From IMG/VR virus record IMGVR_UViG_3300029258_004290, positions 22,915-86,914 of that record: a DNA stretch of 64,000 bases; one strand, given 5' to 3'. Below, piece after piece: positions 15,590-24,443 of the stretch. The stretch is from a virus. The first letter of the stretch is position 1, and every line of letters starts with the position of its first letter. The notes under the pieces were generated by a model. It saw nothing but the letters and a program-made list of their open reading frames with translations, was not told where the DNA came from and searched no databases. The translations under genes and the position numbers were made by a program.

Positions 15590-17419
15590 ATGAGGCCCCT
15601 GACCCTCATACCCAGGCCGCGCAGCGCCCTGAGGAAGGCGTTCGGCAAGCAGGCCGACCCCGACTTCACGGTCAAGCGCTTCTCCGACGGCAACTATCAC
15701 ATGAAGGTCCCCGGCAAGGGGTGGATGAAGCTCGGCAAGGACCGCGCGCGGGCGGAGGAGTTCGCCAGGAAGCGCAGGGCAGGCGGCGGCGAGAAGCCGC
15801 AGGCCAAGGTCGGCCAGACCGTCCGCATCAGGGGGAGCGGCCGCGGGTCGCTCGGCCGGGGCGTCGTGGGGAAGATCAAGGAGATAGGCCAGGGGTTCGT
15901 GCGCGTGGCGGACGAGGCGGGGCGCGTGTTCCGCGTCAAGACGCCCGCGCTCGCCCTGGCCAAGGCCGCGCCGCCCCCCGAGCCCGGGCCGTCGGGCCCC
16001 CTCGCGCTGTACAAGGCGCGGCCCGGGCTGGTGCGCCAGGCGCGCCTGGCCGCGCGGGGCGGCCGGACGTTCCGGACCCACGTGTGGGTGAGGCCCGGCG
16101 ATCGCCCGGCCGCGGCGGGGGGCTCCCGCGCCGCCGCCGTCAAGGAGTGGCTGAAGAGCCGCTCCTCCCTCGAGGTCGAGACGCTGTCGCCGGCCGAGGC
16201 GGCGTCGGTCCTCAACTCCCTCGGGACGGACCCGGACCGCCTGCACGCGGCCAGGGAGCCGGCGAACGCCGCGCACGCCGTCGGCAGGATCGCCGCGTCC
16301 GCCCTCGTCCGCCGGGCCGCGGGGCAGGACCTCTCCGCATTCCGCTCCCGCCTCGAGGACCTCGAGAGGGCCACCGGCGACGCGGTGTGGAACATGGACA
16401 TCCGCGAGGAGGCGACCCTCTACGACCCCTCCTCCTCCGAGGAGGACGTGGCCTACGCCATGATGGGCGCCTGGGGCAGCTCCACCAACAAGGTGGCGGC
16501 AGTGATGCTGCAGGAGGCCGCGGCGGAAGAGTTGCTGGGGGTAACCAAGTTCCGCGTCTGGCAACGGCACAACATGCCGGCGGTCAGGGACGAGGAGGCC
16601 AGGAGGCTGGAGGCCGAGGTAGTCCGCGCGCAGAAGGCCTGGCAGGTGACGCCCGCCAACACCCCCGAGTCTGCGGCGGCCTTCGACGAGCTGGACGGGC
16701 GGAGGGCGGCGCTGCACCGCCATCAAGACGCGGCACGGGCCAGCGGCACGAGGGCCTACGTGCCCCCGGAGGTGTTCGCCAGGGCGCGCCGCGCCGTCCG
16801 CGCCATGTGGGGGCGGACCCAGGAGGAGCTCCGCACGAGGCCCCCGTGGTCCCTCGAGGCCCAGGGAAGGGAGCGGGCGTGGCGCGTGGCCTGCAACACG
16901 GCGGCGATCCGGCTGCAGGACGTCCCGGGGTCCGCCGACGTGCTGGCGCGAATGGCGACGGCCGGCTCCAACGCGGCCGCCACGATGCGGGACTACTTCG
17001 GGGAGGTACCGGCCGACTGGTCCTCCCCGTCGGCGGAGGCCCCACGGCGGGTGCTGGCGGAGGCGCATTCGCTCATGGCCGGCGCCGTGGAGGAGGGGCG
17101 CGACCCGTTCGACGAGGAGACGTTCCGCCGGTGCGCGGCAGCCGTGGCGGAGGAGCTGACGCGGAAGCGGCCGTTGCTGCTGTATCGGGGCGTGACGCAG
17201 GACACCGTCGCCGGCAACGTCGTGGAGAGCTGGTCCACGTCGCGGAGCGTCGCCCGGCAGTTCGACGGCTACGACATCCTCGAGGACGCCGGCGTGCCGT
17301 ACGGCCGGATCCTCGCGTTCTGGGGGTCCGACAGCAAGCTGGCCAGGAACAACCTGCACCACGGGGAGAAGGAGTTCCTGCTGCTGTTTGACGACCCGGG
17401 AGAGGGCGGCCGGCCGTGA
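15590..17419 (+). CDS. Polyvalent-type protein with ADP-ribosyltransferase domain (609 aa)
   Basis: ATG at 15590, one base after the portal stop. In order: a small domain (DPDFTVKRFSDGNYHMKVPG, about 22-60), an SH3-like beta segment (about 72-118), the shared module (KARPGLVRQARLAARGGRTF, about 142-174), a helical region (about 180-515), and a C-terminal ART fold. ART motifs of the R-S-E class are complete: R533 in LLLYRG, S549-T-S551 in ESWSTS, and E593-K-E595 before FLLL. Such enzymes transfer ADP-ribose from NAD to Arg or other residues. Likely packaged and injected, by analogy with phage polyvalent and MuF-ART proteins; target unknown. Confidence 0.75.
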   Translation: MRPLTLIPRPRSALRKAFGKQADPDFTVKRFSDGNYHMKVPGKGWMKLGKDRARAEEFARKRRAGGGEKPQAKVGQTVRIRGSGRGSLGRGVVGKIKEIGQGFVRVADEAGRVFRVKTPALALAKAAPPPEPGPSGPLALYKARPGLVRQARLAARGGRTFRTHVWVRPGDRPAAAGGSRAAAVKEWLKSRSSLEVETLSPAEAASVLNSLGTDPDRLHAAREPANAAHAVGRIAASALVRRAAGQDLSAFRSRLEDLERATGDAVWNMDIREEATLYDPSSSEEDVAYAMMGAWGSSTNKVAAVMLQEAAAEELLGVTKFRVWQRHNMPAVRDEEARRLEAEVVRAQKAWQVTPANTPESAAAFDELDGRRAALHRHQDAARASGTRAYVPPEVFARARRAVRAMWGRTQEELRTRPPWSLEAQGRERAWRVACNTAAIRLQDVPGSADVLARMATAGSNAAATMRDYFGEVPADWSSPSAEAPRRVLAEAHSLMAGAVEEGRDPFDEETFRRCAAAVAEELTRKRPLLLYRGVTQDTVAGNVVESWSTSRSVARQFDGYDILEDAGVPYGRILAFWGSDSKLARNNLHHGEKEFLLLFDDPGEGGRP

Positions 17420-20400
17420 AGCGCCGCGCGCTCCGGGGCCTCGGCGGCCGGCGGGTGGAGGTCCTGACGCCCGAGACCGAGGCCGACGCGGCCCGCCTCG
17501 CCTCCGCGGCGGCGGCGGGGGAGGCCGACGGCCGCGCCTCGTTCGGCGACGGGCGCCCCCTGCGCAAGGCCCGCCGCGGGATGGTGCTGGGTAGGCGCGG
17601 CCGCCTGGTCCCCGAGAAGCGGACCGTCACCCGCGGCGGCAGGACGTTCCAGCAGACGGTGTGGGTCCGGCCGGGCGAGAGGCCGAAGGCGCCGGCAACG
17701 GCGGCCGCGGTGGCAAGGGCGATCGAGCCCGTCGTGGCCGAGGTGAAGCGCATGGCCCCGAAGTGGCTGGCCTTCCGGCAGCAGGGAGAGCCCGCCTGGG
17801 GCGGCAAGCGGAAGAAGGAGACGGCCGCGGGCCTCGCCAGGTCCGCGATGCACGACTGGGACATCGGCAAGCAGGTGACGGCGATCCTCCGGAAAAGACC
17901 GAGGCTGGCGGCGGCGTTCTTCAACGACATGGAGGGCGTCAACCGCGAGCTGAAGAGGCAGACCGGGCTCGCGATGGACTACGCCCGCTTCGGCGAGATT
18001 GACCTGCTGGACACGATGAAGGCGGCGGCCGCCTCCGGTGAGAGCCTCGCCGGGTTCCGCGCGCAGGCGAAGGGGCTCGGCGAGAGGTACGACAAGGGCC
18101 GGATCATCGACAACCCGCGCTACGACCGCGGGCTGCGGTGGGTCGCCACCATGCACGACCCGACCTCGACGACCGAGGAGATCCAGCACGCGATGCTCGC
18201 GCAGTGGGAGCGTGGCGGCCTCGGGGCGAACGCGGTCACGCACCAGATCGTGCAGAGCGCGTTCGCCGGCAAGCCGGTCCGGGACGCGGGCATCCCCGAC
18301 GTTATGGTGGAGAAGGCGAAGCACGCTGTCCTCGACCTGTATCGCCGGACCCAGGACGCGCTGCGCGCCAGGGGCGAGAAGAAGATCCGCCTCTATCGCG
18401 GCGTACAGACGATGGCGGGCGGCAACATCCTCGAGAGCTGGACCCCGGACGAGGAGATGGCCACGTTCTTCGCCAACATCGGCAAGTTCAAGGGCAAGGT
18501 CCGGCGCGGGAACATCCCGGCCGCGCGCGTCCTGGCGACGTACGACACGCCGCCGGGCGAGGGCATCCTCCGCGACAATGAGCAGGAGTACATGGTCCTG
18601 ACCAAGCGGCCCGACGCGTTCGGCAAGAGCATGGCGTGGATCCTGGAAAAGGCTCGAGCCGGCCTGGTGCAGCGCGAGGTCCAGGTCAAGGGGCGGCGCA
18701 GGTTCTACTTCGCGAAGCGCTGGGTGAAGGTCGGGCCGGAAGAGGACGACCTGGAGCCGATGGCGCTCTCCACCATGCCGAAGCCGGTCGGCTACATCAC
18801 GCCGTCGGGGAACGTCCGCCGGCTGAGCAAGGCGGGCAGGTACGGCTGGGGCAAGGCGTCGAGGGCGCAGCTCGAGCGCTGGCGCGACGTCATCACCGGG
18901 AAGGCTGCGCCGGAGACCGAGGCGGAGCGGCTCGGCCGCCGGGAGTACGAGGCCGGCGAGTACGGCGGCACGCCGCCGGGGTACGAGCACAAGCATGGCA
19001 AGATGCCAGACGGGAGCCCGCCGCCCGGGGACGGGAGCAGGGCTACGCCGGAGCGGATGCTCGCGGAGTGCCCGAAGATCGGCGAGGCGCTGCGGAACAT
19101 GGCCGGGCCCTGGGACTACCTGGGGTCGCACGGCGACCAACGGATGTTCTTCGACGCGTACTCGGGAAAGGACGCCGTCCCGGTCGAATACCAGGACCGC
19201 TTCTGCCAGGACTACGAGTTCGCGTTCAAGACCTGGCGCGCCGCGGCCCCTGACGGGAGCCCGCGAAGGGGGATCCCGACGCCGCACGAGCTCGTCTCCA
19301 AGCTGCCCGGGGTCAAGGGCGTGCTCGGCCGGCTGAAGGGCGCGCAGGTGAAGAAGGCGGCGAAATGGCTGTGGGACCACCTGGCGTCGGTCGCGTGGGG
19401 CAGCTTCGTCAAGGGCGTGAAGACCGTGACCGAGGCGCAGCGCGCCCAGGCCGACGCGTGGATCGCGGCCTTCAAGGACCCGGAGGGGATGGGCATCTCG
19501 TACGCCGGGGCCCGCGCGCTCGCCCTCTACTCCGACGCGTGCCACCGGGAGGCGGAGGCGCAGAGCTACACGAAGCAGCGGACGAAGCGCCTGGTCGCGG
19601 GGATGAAGAACGCGGAGGGCTACGACTTCGCCGGCAGGCAGATCACGCCGAAGGAGGCGAAGGGGATCGACGCCATGCTCGGCCGGATAAGGGGCCTGGT
19701 GCCGAGCGCGAACCGCCTGGCCACGGCGTGGCAGCTGCGGGTCAACGTCATCGCGCTCGGGTCGATCAAGGGGCCGACGGGCCAGGGCGTCGCGGGCCAG
19801 TACTGGCCCGACCTCGGGCCGGAGGACGCCGCCGGCGAGCCGGAAACCTGGCGGAAGAGGGGCGTCAAGTCCCGCGAGCTGGACCTGGACTACAAGCACA
19901 CCTACGCGGTCGCGCACGAGCTCATGCACTCGTGGGACGACGCGGCGAAGAAGGGCATCGCCGTTGACCCGGGCGCCGGCGCCCCGAAGGCCAGGGGCTC
20001 CATTGGCTGGAAGTTCCGCGAGCTGATGGGCGACGCCATGGTGGAGAACGGCACGCTCGCCCGGTGGTACCGCTTCGGCACGGACGCGGCCATACCGACG
20101 ACCGCGAACGAGCGAGAGTACCGCGACGCGTCCGATAAGCTGGCCTACGCGGTCGGCGAGCCGGAGGCCTCGATCACCGCGCAGCTCGTGCGTTTCACCC
20201 ACACGAAGCACGGAAGCCGCGTCAAGACCCTCGACGCCGTGAGCAAGGCGTTCCGGAAGGCTGCCACGGAGGCGGGCCTGACGGAGAGCGAGAGCGGCGT
20301 GTTCTGGAAGGACGTGCGTCACACGTGGGAGGCGCGGCGGTCGCCCTTCGCCCGGCTGGTCCGCACCAAGTACGGGACGCGCAAGGAGACCGTCTACGAG

Positions 20401-22170
20401 ACCCTGCAGCGCGAGAAGAACTCCGGCGCGTACCTCTGCAGCACGGCGGAGTATACGGCGCGGTTCTTCGAGCAGTACGCCGCGTGGAAGCACCGCGGCA
20501 AGGAGATCGACGGGCCGGCCGGGTTCCTCAAGTGGGAGCGGTACCTCCGGCGGTCGCACTACTTCACCGAGGCGGAGTTCAAGGCGCTGCTCCCCCACTT
20601 CAAGGCCGCGTGCAGGGAGCGGATGGGCGAGAAGTTCCTCAAGTCGCTCCTCCGCCGGCTCACGCTGCTCCTGAAGGGCAAGGGCTTCCCGGTCGGGACC
20701 ATCCGGAAGATGGCCGGCCTGTGGCACAAGAAGCTCCCGACCGGGAAGTGGTGGCCGCTGAAGAAGGACGAGGTGAAGGCGCACGAGGCCATGCTCAAGG
20801 AGAAGGGCCTCCTGAAGCCGGGCGAGGAGCAGAAGCCGCGCAGGCGGAAGAAGAAGGGCGAGGCGCAGGACAAGGCGCCGCCGCCCCCGCCGGGGCCGGT
20901 CGGCGAGATGGCCGCCGCGATCGTGAAGAACAACCCGAGCGCCGGCAGGATCAAGCCGACGCCGGGGGCGACGTCCCAGAACTACGCCGTCCCCTACGAC
21001 TACGGCCAGCTCCTCGCCGAGTACACGAAGGACGACCCGGACCTCGCGGCGTCCGTGCTCAACGACCTCGAAGGGACGATGCGCGCCATCGCCCAGGCGT
21101 CGGGCGGCGTGAGCCCCCCGAACAGCGGCGCCTTCGCCGCGCTTCTCAACCGCATCACCGACTCAAACCTGCAGGCGATGCTGCTGGCCGCCCACAAGGG
21201 CGGGAAGTCGCTCGCCGGCCTCCGGGCGAAGATGCCGGCGTACGCGAAGCTCACCGGCAACAAAGAGTGGGACCTGCAGCGGAGGGAGTGGGCGACGTGG
21301 CCCGACCCGATGTCATCCAGGCAGGACGTCCACTACGCCATGCTCGGCGCCTGGGGCTCTAGCTCCGGGAAGCCGGGCGCGGTGCTGCTGCAGCAGACGG
21401 TCGGCGAGGTGCTCCTCGGGCGGAAGCCGTTCATCTGGCAGCACCTCGTGGCGAAGAAGGGCAAGGGCGGCAAGTTCCCCATCCACCCGAAGGTGCGCGA
21501 GACCGCGAAGGACGCGGTGCGCTGGCTGTACGCGCAGACGCAGCGGAGGCTCAAGGAGGTCGATGACATCAAGACGCTCCAGGACCTGGACTACAGGGGC
21601 AAGGACGCCGCCGCCCTGATGGACGCGGTCGGCGCGGAGCTCACGAGGGACATGCCGCCCGGCGACGCCAAAACCAAGCGCCTGGAGATCTACGCCGAGG
21701 TCGCCAAGTCGCTGCCGCGGGAGTACCCGACCTTCTTCGTATCCGAGCAGAACACCGTGCAGGTCATGCAGGCGATCGTGGCGATCGCCGCGGAACCGCT
21801 CAAGGCGGCCGGCCTGGACCAGCCGTACGGCATCGAAGTGACCGTCAGGAACGCGCTCAGGAAGGCCATGAAGGGGACGGCGGCGAAGGCCGGGTCGAAG
21901 GACAGGCTGGTCCTGTTCCGCGGCGTCAAGGCCCCGACCGTCGCGCGCAACGCCGTCGAAAGCTGGACCCGCCGCAAGTCCACCGCCGACAGCTTCGACC
22001 ACCACAAGGTGTTCCGCGAGGAGGTCCCGCTCTCGCAGATCCTTGCGTTCCCCAAGACCGACAGCAAGCTCGCGGCGAACGAGGGCAAGTACGGAGAGGA
22101 CGAGTTCCTCCTCCTAGCCACACCACCGCTCGAGCACCTGGCCACGCAGGCCAAGGAGGCGCACTCATGA
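17416..22170 (+). CDS. Giant polyvalent-type protein: two ART-like domains and a zincin motif (1584 aa)
   Basis: GTG at 17416 overlaps the previous TGA. Order: small N-terminal domain (VEVLTPETEADAARL, 14-45); shared module (47-90); helical region; ART-like domain 1 (R328 in LYRG, ESWTPDEE, E389-Q-E391); a second, diverged module copy (KARAGLVQREVQVKGRRRFY, about 412-442); a long region with HELMH at 834-838, the HExxH signature of zinc metallopeptidases; Lys/Pro linker (about 1135-1160); helical region and ART-like domain 2 (R1502 in LFRG, ESWTRRKS, E1561-D-E1563). The first Ser of the STS motif is Thr in both ART copies. Probably an injected multi-effector. Confidence 0.75.
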   Translation: MKRRALRGLGGRRVEVLTPETEADAARLASAAAAGEADGRASFGDGRPLRKARRGMVLGRRGRLVPEKRTVTRGGRTFQQTVWVRPGERPKAPATAAAVARAIEPVVAEVKRMAPKWLAFRQQGEPAWGGKRKKETAAGLARSAMHDWDIGKQVTAILRKRPRLAAAFFNDMEGVNRELKRQTGLAMDYARFGEIDLLDTMKAAAASGESLAGFRAQAKGLGERYDKGRIIDNPRYDRGLRWVATMHDPTSTTEEIQHAMLAQWERGGLGANAVTHQIVQSAFAGKPVRDAGIPDVMVEKAKHAVLDLYRRTQDALRARGEKKIRLYRGVQTMAGGNILESWTPDEEMATFFANIGKFKGKVRRGNIPAARVLATYDTPPGEGILRDNEQEYMVLTKRPDAFGKSMAWILEKARAGLVQREVQVKGRRRFYFAKRWVKVGPEEDDLEPMALSTMPKPVGYITPSGNVRRLSKAGRYGWGKASRAQLERWRDVITGKAAPETEAERLGRREYEAGEYGGTPPGYEHKHGKMPDGSPPPGDGSRATPERMLAECPKIGEALRNMAGPWDYLGSHGDQRMFFDAYSGKDAVPVEYQDRFCQDYEFAFKTWRAAAPDGSPRRGIPTPHELVSKLPGVKGVLGRLKGAQVKKAAKWLWDHLASVAWGSFVKGVKTVTEAQRAQADAWIAAFKDPEGMGISYAGARALALYSDACHREAEAQSYTKQRTKRLVAGMKNAEGYDFAGRQITPKEAKGIDAMLGRIRGLVPSANRLATAWQLRVNVIALGSIKGPTGQGVAGQYWPDLGPEDAAGEPETWRKRGVKSRELDLDYKHTYAVAHELMHSWDDAAKKGIAVDPGAGAPKARGSIGWKFRELMGDAMVENGTLARWYRFGTDAAIPTTANEREYRDASDKLAYAVGEPEASITAQLVRFTHTKHGSRVKTLDAVSKAFRKAATEAGLTESESGVFWKDVRHTWEARRSPFARLVRTKYGTRKETVYETLQREKNSGAYLCSTAEYTARFFEQYAAWKHRGKEIDGPAGFLKWERYLRRSHYFTEAEFKALLPHFKAACRERMGEKFLKSLLRRLTLLLKGKGFPVGTIRKMAGLWHKKLPTGKWWPLKKDEVKAHEAMLKEKGLLKPGEEQKPRRRKKKGEAQDKAPPPPPGPVGEMAAAIVKNNPSAGRIKPTPGATSQNYAVPYDYGQLLAEYTKDDPDLAASVLNDLEGTMRAIAQASGGVSPPNSGAFAALLNRITDSNLQAMLLAAHKGGKSLAGLRAKMPAYAKLTGNKEWDLQRREWATWPDPMSSRQDVHYAMLGAWGSSSGKPGAVLLQQTVGEVLLGRKPFIWQHLVAKKGKGGKFPIHPKVRETAKDAVRWLYAQTQRRLKEVDDIKTLQDLDYRGKDAAALMDAVGAELTRDMPPGDAKTKRLEIYAEVAKSLPREYPTFFVSEQNTVQVMQAIVAIAAEPLKAAGLDQPYGIEVTVRNALRKAMKGTAAKAGSKDRLVLFRGVKAPTVARNAVESWTRRKSTADSFDHHKVFREEVPLSQILAFPKTDSKLAANEGKYGEDEFLLLATPPLEHLATQAKEAHS

Positions 22171-22811
22171 GGCTCATAGTCTTCACCAAGGCGAAGAAGG
22201 AGACCGCCCCCTCGTCCCGGCCGCCGAAGGGCTGGTGGGAGAGGGTCACGGCCGCTCTCGGGGGGGAGAAGGGCGTCAAGTCGGTCCGCCGCCTCGCCGG
22301 CTGGATTTGGTACCACGGGATCAAGACCGGCAAGGGCCGCCAGGAGCGGCGGAAGGCCGAGGGGAAGACGTACCGGTGGCGCGAGGGCGAGAAGAAGAAG
22401 GGCACCAGGAAGTCCCTGGCCGCGGTCTTCTCGCCGTCCGCGATGCGTAAGTCCCGTGTCGGCGAGGAGGACTTCGGCAAGAAGTTCGCGGCCCTGGTCA
22501 AGAAGGGCGACCTGTCCGACGAGACGTTCCACGCCTGGGCCAAGCGCCAGGGCTGGGACGAGCACCGGGCCGAGGAGGCCGCGTACCGGATGCTCGCGTC
22601 CTTCCTGGGTGGCGGACTCGCCAGGAAGAAGGGCTTCACCGAGAAGGACGCCGACCCGAAGGAGCTCCGCCTGGGCGTCAAGGTCGAGATGGAGCACACC
22701 AACTCCAGGTGGATCGCGAAGCGCATCGCGCTCGACCACCTGGCCGAGAACCCGCGGTACTACTCCGAGGTCCTCCTGCCGGCCGAGAAGAGGGCGGGGT
22801 CAGCGCACTGA
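22167..22811 (+). CDS. Protein with a DUF5661-like C-terminal domain (214 aa)
   Basis: ATG at 22167 overlaps the previous TGA. The basic N-terminal half contains a Trp/Lys-rich segment (RLAGWIWYHGIKTGKGRQER). Residues about 160-205 resemble the small domain often annotated DUF5661 in phages (LRLGVKVEMEHTNSRWIAKR, then IALDHLAENPRYYSEVL). The domain's function is not known. Follows the giant polyvalent gene and may belong to the same delivery set. Confidence 0.6.
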   Translation: MRLIVFTKAKKETAPSSRPPKGWWERVTAALGGEKGVKSVRRLAGWIWYHGIKTGKGRQERRKAEGKTYRWREGEKKKGTRKSLAAVFSPSAMRKSRVGEEDFGKKFAALVKKGDLSDETFHAWAKRQGWDEHRAEEAAYRMLASFLGGGLARKKGFTEKDADPKELRLGVKVEMEHTNSRWIAKRIALDHLAENPRYYSEVLLPAEKRAGSAH

Positions 22812-23053
22812 TGCCGCTGGCCGGAGGAAAGGAGCCCACCGGGAAGGACAAGGCCCGGTGGGAGGAGGCGAAGGCCGCGGCCCGGAAGAAGGGGCTGAAG
22901 GGCGATCGCTTCTGGGCGTACGCGAACTCGATCTACCAGACCCGCGCCGGGCGGAAGTCTTGGGCCGATGACCTCGAGGCGCACCACCGCTTCAAGTACG
23001 GCGAGCCCGGGGTCACGCGCATACGCTTTTACGTGAGGAGGGGCATCCATTGA
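22811..23053 (+). CDS. Small protein of a recurrent phage type (80 aa)
   Basis: ATG at 22811 directly abuts the previous TGA. The core ARWEEAKAAARKKGLKGDRF then WAYANSIYQT resembles a short helical domain found near head genes in many phages (W-x2-AK ... W-x2-V/A-N-x-IY). No catalytic motif. The stop overlaps the TTG of the next gene. Confidence 0.55.
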   Translation: MPLAGGKEPTGKDKARWEEAKAAARKKGLKGDRFWAYANSIYQTRAGRKSWADDLEAHHRFKYGEPGVTRIRFYVRRGIH

Positions 23054-23277
23054 AGCGGCACAAGGTGCTCGCCTGGGACGGCGGCACGGTCGAGGTCGTC
23101 GAGGCGGAGAACGAGAGGGACGCGGCGGAGATCCTGAGGGGGGTCAGGTCCGGCGCGATCGACGGGCGTGCGAGCCACGCGGACATGAGGGAGTCCGTGC
23201 GGCGCGGCGAGCTCGGCAGGTCGCACCCGACGGGGCCGACCCGGCGGCTGACGATCCGGCGCAAGCGGCGCCGCTAG
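23050..23277 (+). CDS. Small protein related to the N-terminus of the 1584-aa protein (75 aa)
   Basis: TTG at 23050 overlaps the previous TGA. Residues about 13-46 (VEVVEAENERDAAEILRG, then DGRASHAD) align with residues about 14-45 of the giant polyvalent protein (VEVLTPETEADAARLASA, then DGRASFGD). It may be a free-standing copy of that domain, perhaps an adaptor. C-terminus is very basic (RRLTIRRKRRR). Confidence 0.55.
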   Translation: MKRHKVLAWDGGTVEVVEAENERDAAEILRGVRSGAIDGRASHADMRESVRRGELGRSHPTGPTRRLTIRRKRRR

Positions 23278-23282
23278 CGACA

Positions 23283-23295
23283 CAACGGTAGGGAG
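23283..23295 (+). promoter_or_regulatory. CAACGGTAGGGAG leader motif, copy 1
   Basis: A 13-base sequence six bases before the ATG of the MuF-like gene. An identical copy is at 28091-28103 and a diverged one (CAACGGTAGTTAG) at 24421-24433. It includes a weak ribosome-binding site but is longer than needed for one. Confidence 0.5.
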
Positions 23296-23300
23296 AGACC

Positions 23301-24395
23301 ATGGGGAAGGAGAGGGAGCTGACGCTCCGCGTCCGCCTGGACGGCGACGACGGGGAGCGGCGCGCCAGGCTCGCCAGGGGCGTGGCCGTCATGGCCAAGG
23401 CGCTCCGGACGCGGGCCAAGATTAGCGACGGCGACCCGCAGGCGCACCAGAAGGAGGTGCCCCTGCCGGTCGTCGCGGAGGTCGAGGAGGAGTTCAAGCG
23501 GCTCGGGCACGCGATCGGTCAGGAGCTCGCGGTCCTGGTGGCGAGGCACACGGGCCTGCTGTCCAAGGCTGCGGCCCCGTTCAGGCTGGGGACGAGGGTC
23601 TTCGTCGACCCGGCGACCGGCAAGCCGCTCACCCAGCGGCAGTGGAACCGCCTGACCAGGGCGATCGACGGCTACATCAAGCAGAGGATCGGCGGCGCGG
23701 CCGAGCGCCTGGTCGCGCGGCAGACGGCGCTCGGGGCCATCACGCAGCGGCTCGAGGCGCGCGGCCAGGACCCGGAGGCGCTGAAGCTGGCGGACATCCG
23801 GCAGCCGCTGCCCGCGTCCGCGAAGGCCGCGTCCGCCATCTTCAAGGAGGCGGCGCTGGCGGCGCGGCCCGCGTTCAACACCGAGCGGACGGCGCAGTAC
23901 GTGACCTCCGCCTCGGAGAAGATGCGGAACGACATCAAGCGCGTCATCAACGACGGTCTGTCGCAGCGGAAGGGCCGGGGCCAGATGGCCCAGGAGCTCC
24001 TCGAGCTGCGGGGCAAGTGGAACCGGGACTGGGACCGGATCGTCGAGACCGAGAGCCAGGACGCCTTCAACGACGGGTACCTGGCCTCGGAGCTCGACCA
24101 GGCCGACCCCGGGGAACCGGTCTACATGGTCGGGAAGGGGGCGGCGAACGCCTGCCCGGTCTGCCGGCGGGACGTCGTCGGCCGGGTGGTGCGGCTCCTG
24201 CCCGGCCCCCCGGAGGGCGGAGGGGAGAAGATTCGCGACCCGCACACGGACACGGCCATCTGGCCCGGGAAGTCGAGCGTCGGGCACGGGGCGAAGGAGT
24301 CGTACGCCGTCATCACGCGGCACCCCTGGTGCTGCTGCCGCTGGGCCAGGACCTACCCAGAGGACATCGAGTTTGAGAACACGCCGGCCCCGTAG
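23301..24395 (+). CDS. MuF-like minor head protein
   Basis: Head morphogenesis protein of the SPP1 gp7 / Mu gpF type, usually portal-bound inside the head. ATG at 23301. The long helical N-terminal part is followed by the typical C-terminal domain: TESQDAFNDGYLA, then ACPVCRRDVVGRVV (C285, C288) and the terminal HPWCCCRW, equivalent to the C-x2-C ... HPxCRC signature of the family. Length of 364 aa is normal. It lies between the polyvalent genes and protease, which fits an internal minor capsid role. Confidence 0.75.
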   Translation: MGKERELTLRVRLDGDDGERRARLARGVAVMAKALRTRAKISDGDPQAHQKEVPLPVVAEVEEEFKRLGHAIGQELAVLVARHTGLLSKAAAPFRLGTRVFVDPATGKPLTQRQWNRLTRAIDGYIKQRIGGAAERLVARQTALGAITQRLEARGQDPEALKLADIRQPLPASAKAASAIFKEAALAARPAFNTERTAQYVTSASEKMRNDIKRVINDGLSQRKGRGQMAQELLELRGKWNRDWDRIVETESQDAFNDGYLASELDQADPGEPVYMVGKGAANACPVCRRDVVGRVVRLLPGPPEGGGEKIRDPHTDTAIWPGKSSVGHGAKESYAVITRHPWCCCRWARTYPEDIEFENTPAP

Positions 24396-24420
24396 GACGC
24401 TTCCGCAGGCGCTAAGGGCC

Positions 24421-24433
24421 CAACGGTAGTTAG
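24421..24433 (+). promoter_or_regulatory. Variant CAACGGTAG leader motif
   Basis: CAACGGTAGTTAG, 10 bases before the HNH endonuclease ATG. The first nine bases match the copies at 23283 and 28091. The replaced GGG weakens any ribosome-binding role, which may indicate that the element existed before the endonuclease gene inserted. Confidence 0.35.
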
Positions 24434-24443
24434 AGAACCCTAT

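Noticed and set aside
17269-20784. Antisense open frame of over 1100 codons opposite the giant polyvalent gene, and other long minus-strand frames
   Set aside because: GC-rich codons on the + strand remove stops from the complementary frame; the translations are Arg/Leu/Pro-rich shadows without motifs or ribosome-binding sites.
22811-23053. Third RMF-like protein
   Set aside because: It has W and IY positions but no CPY or GW pattern.
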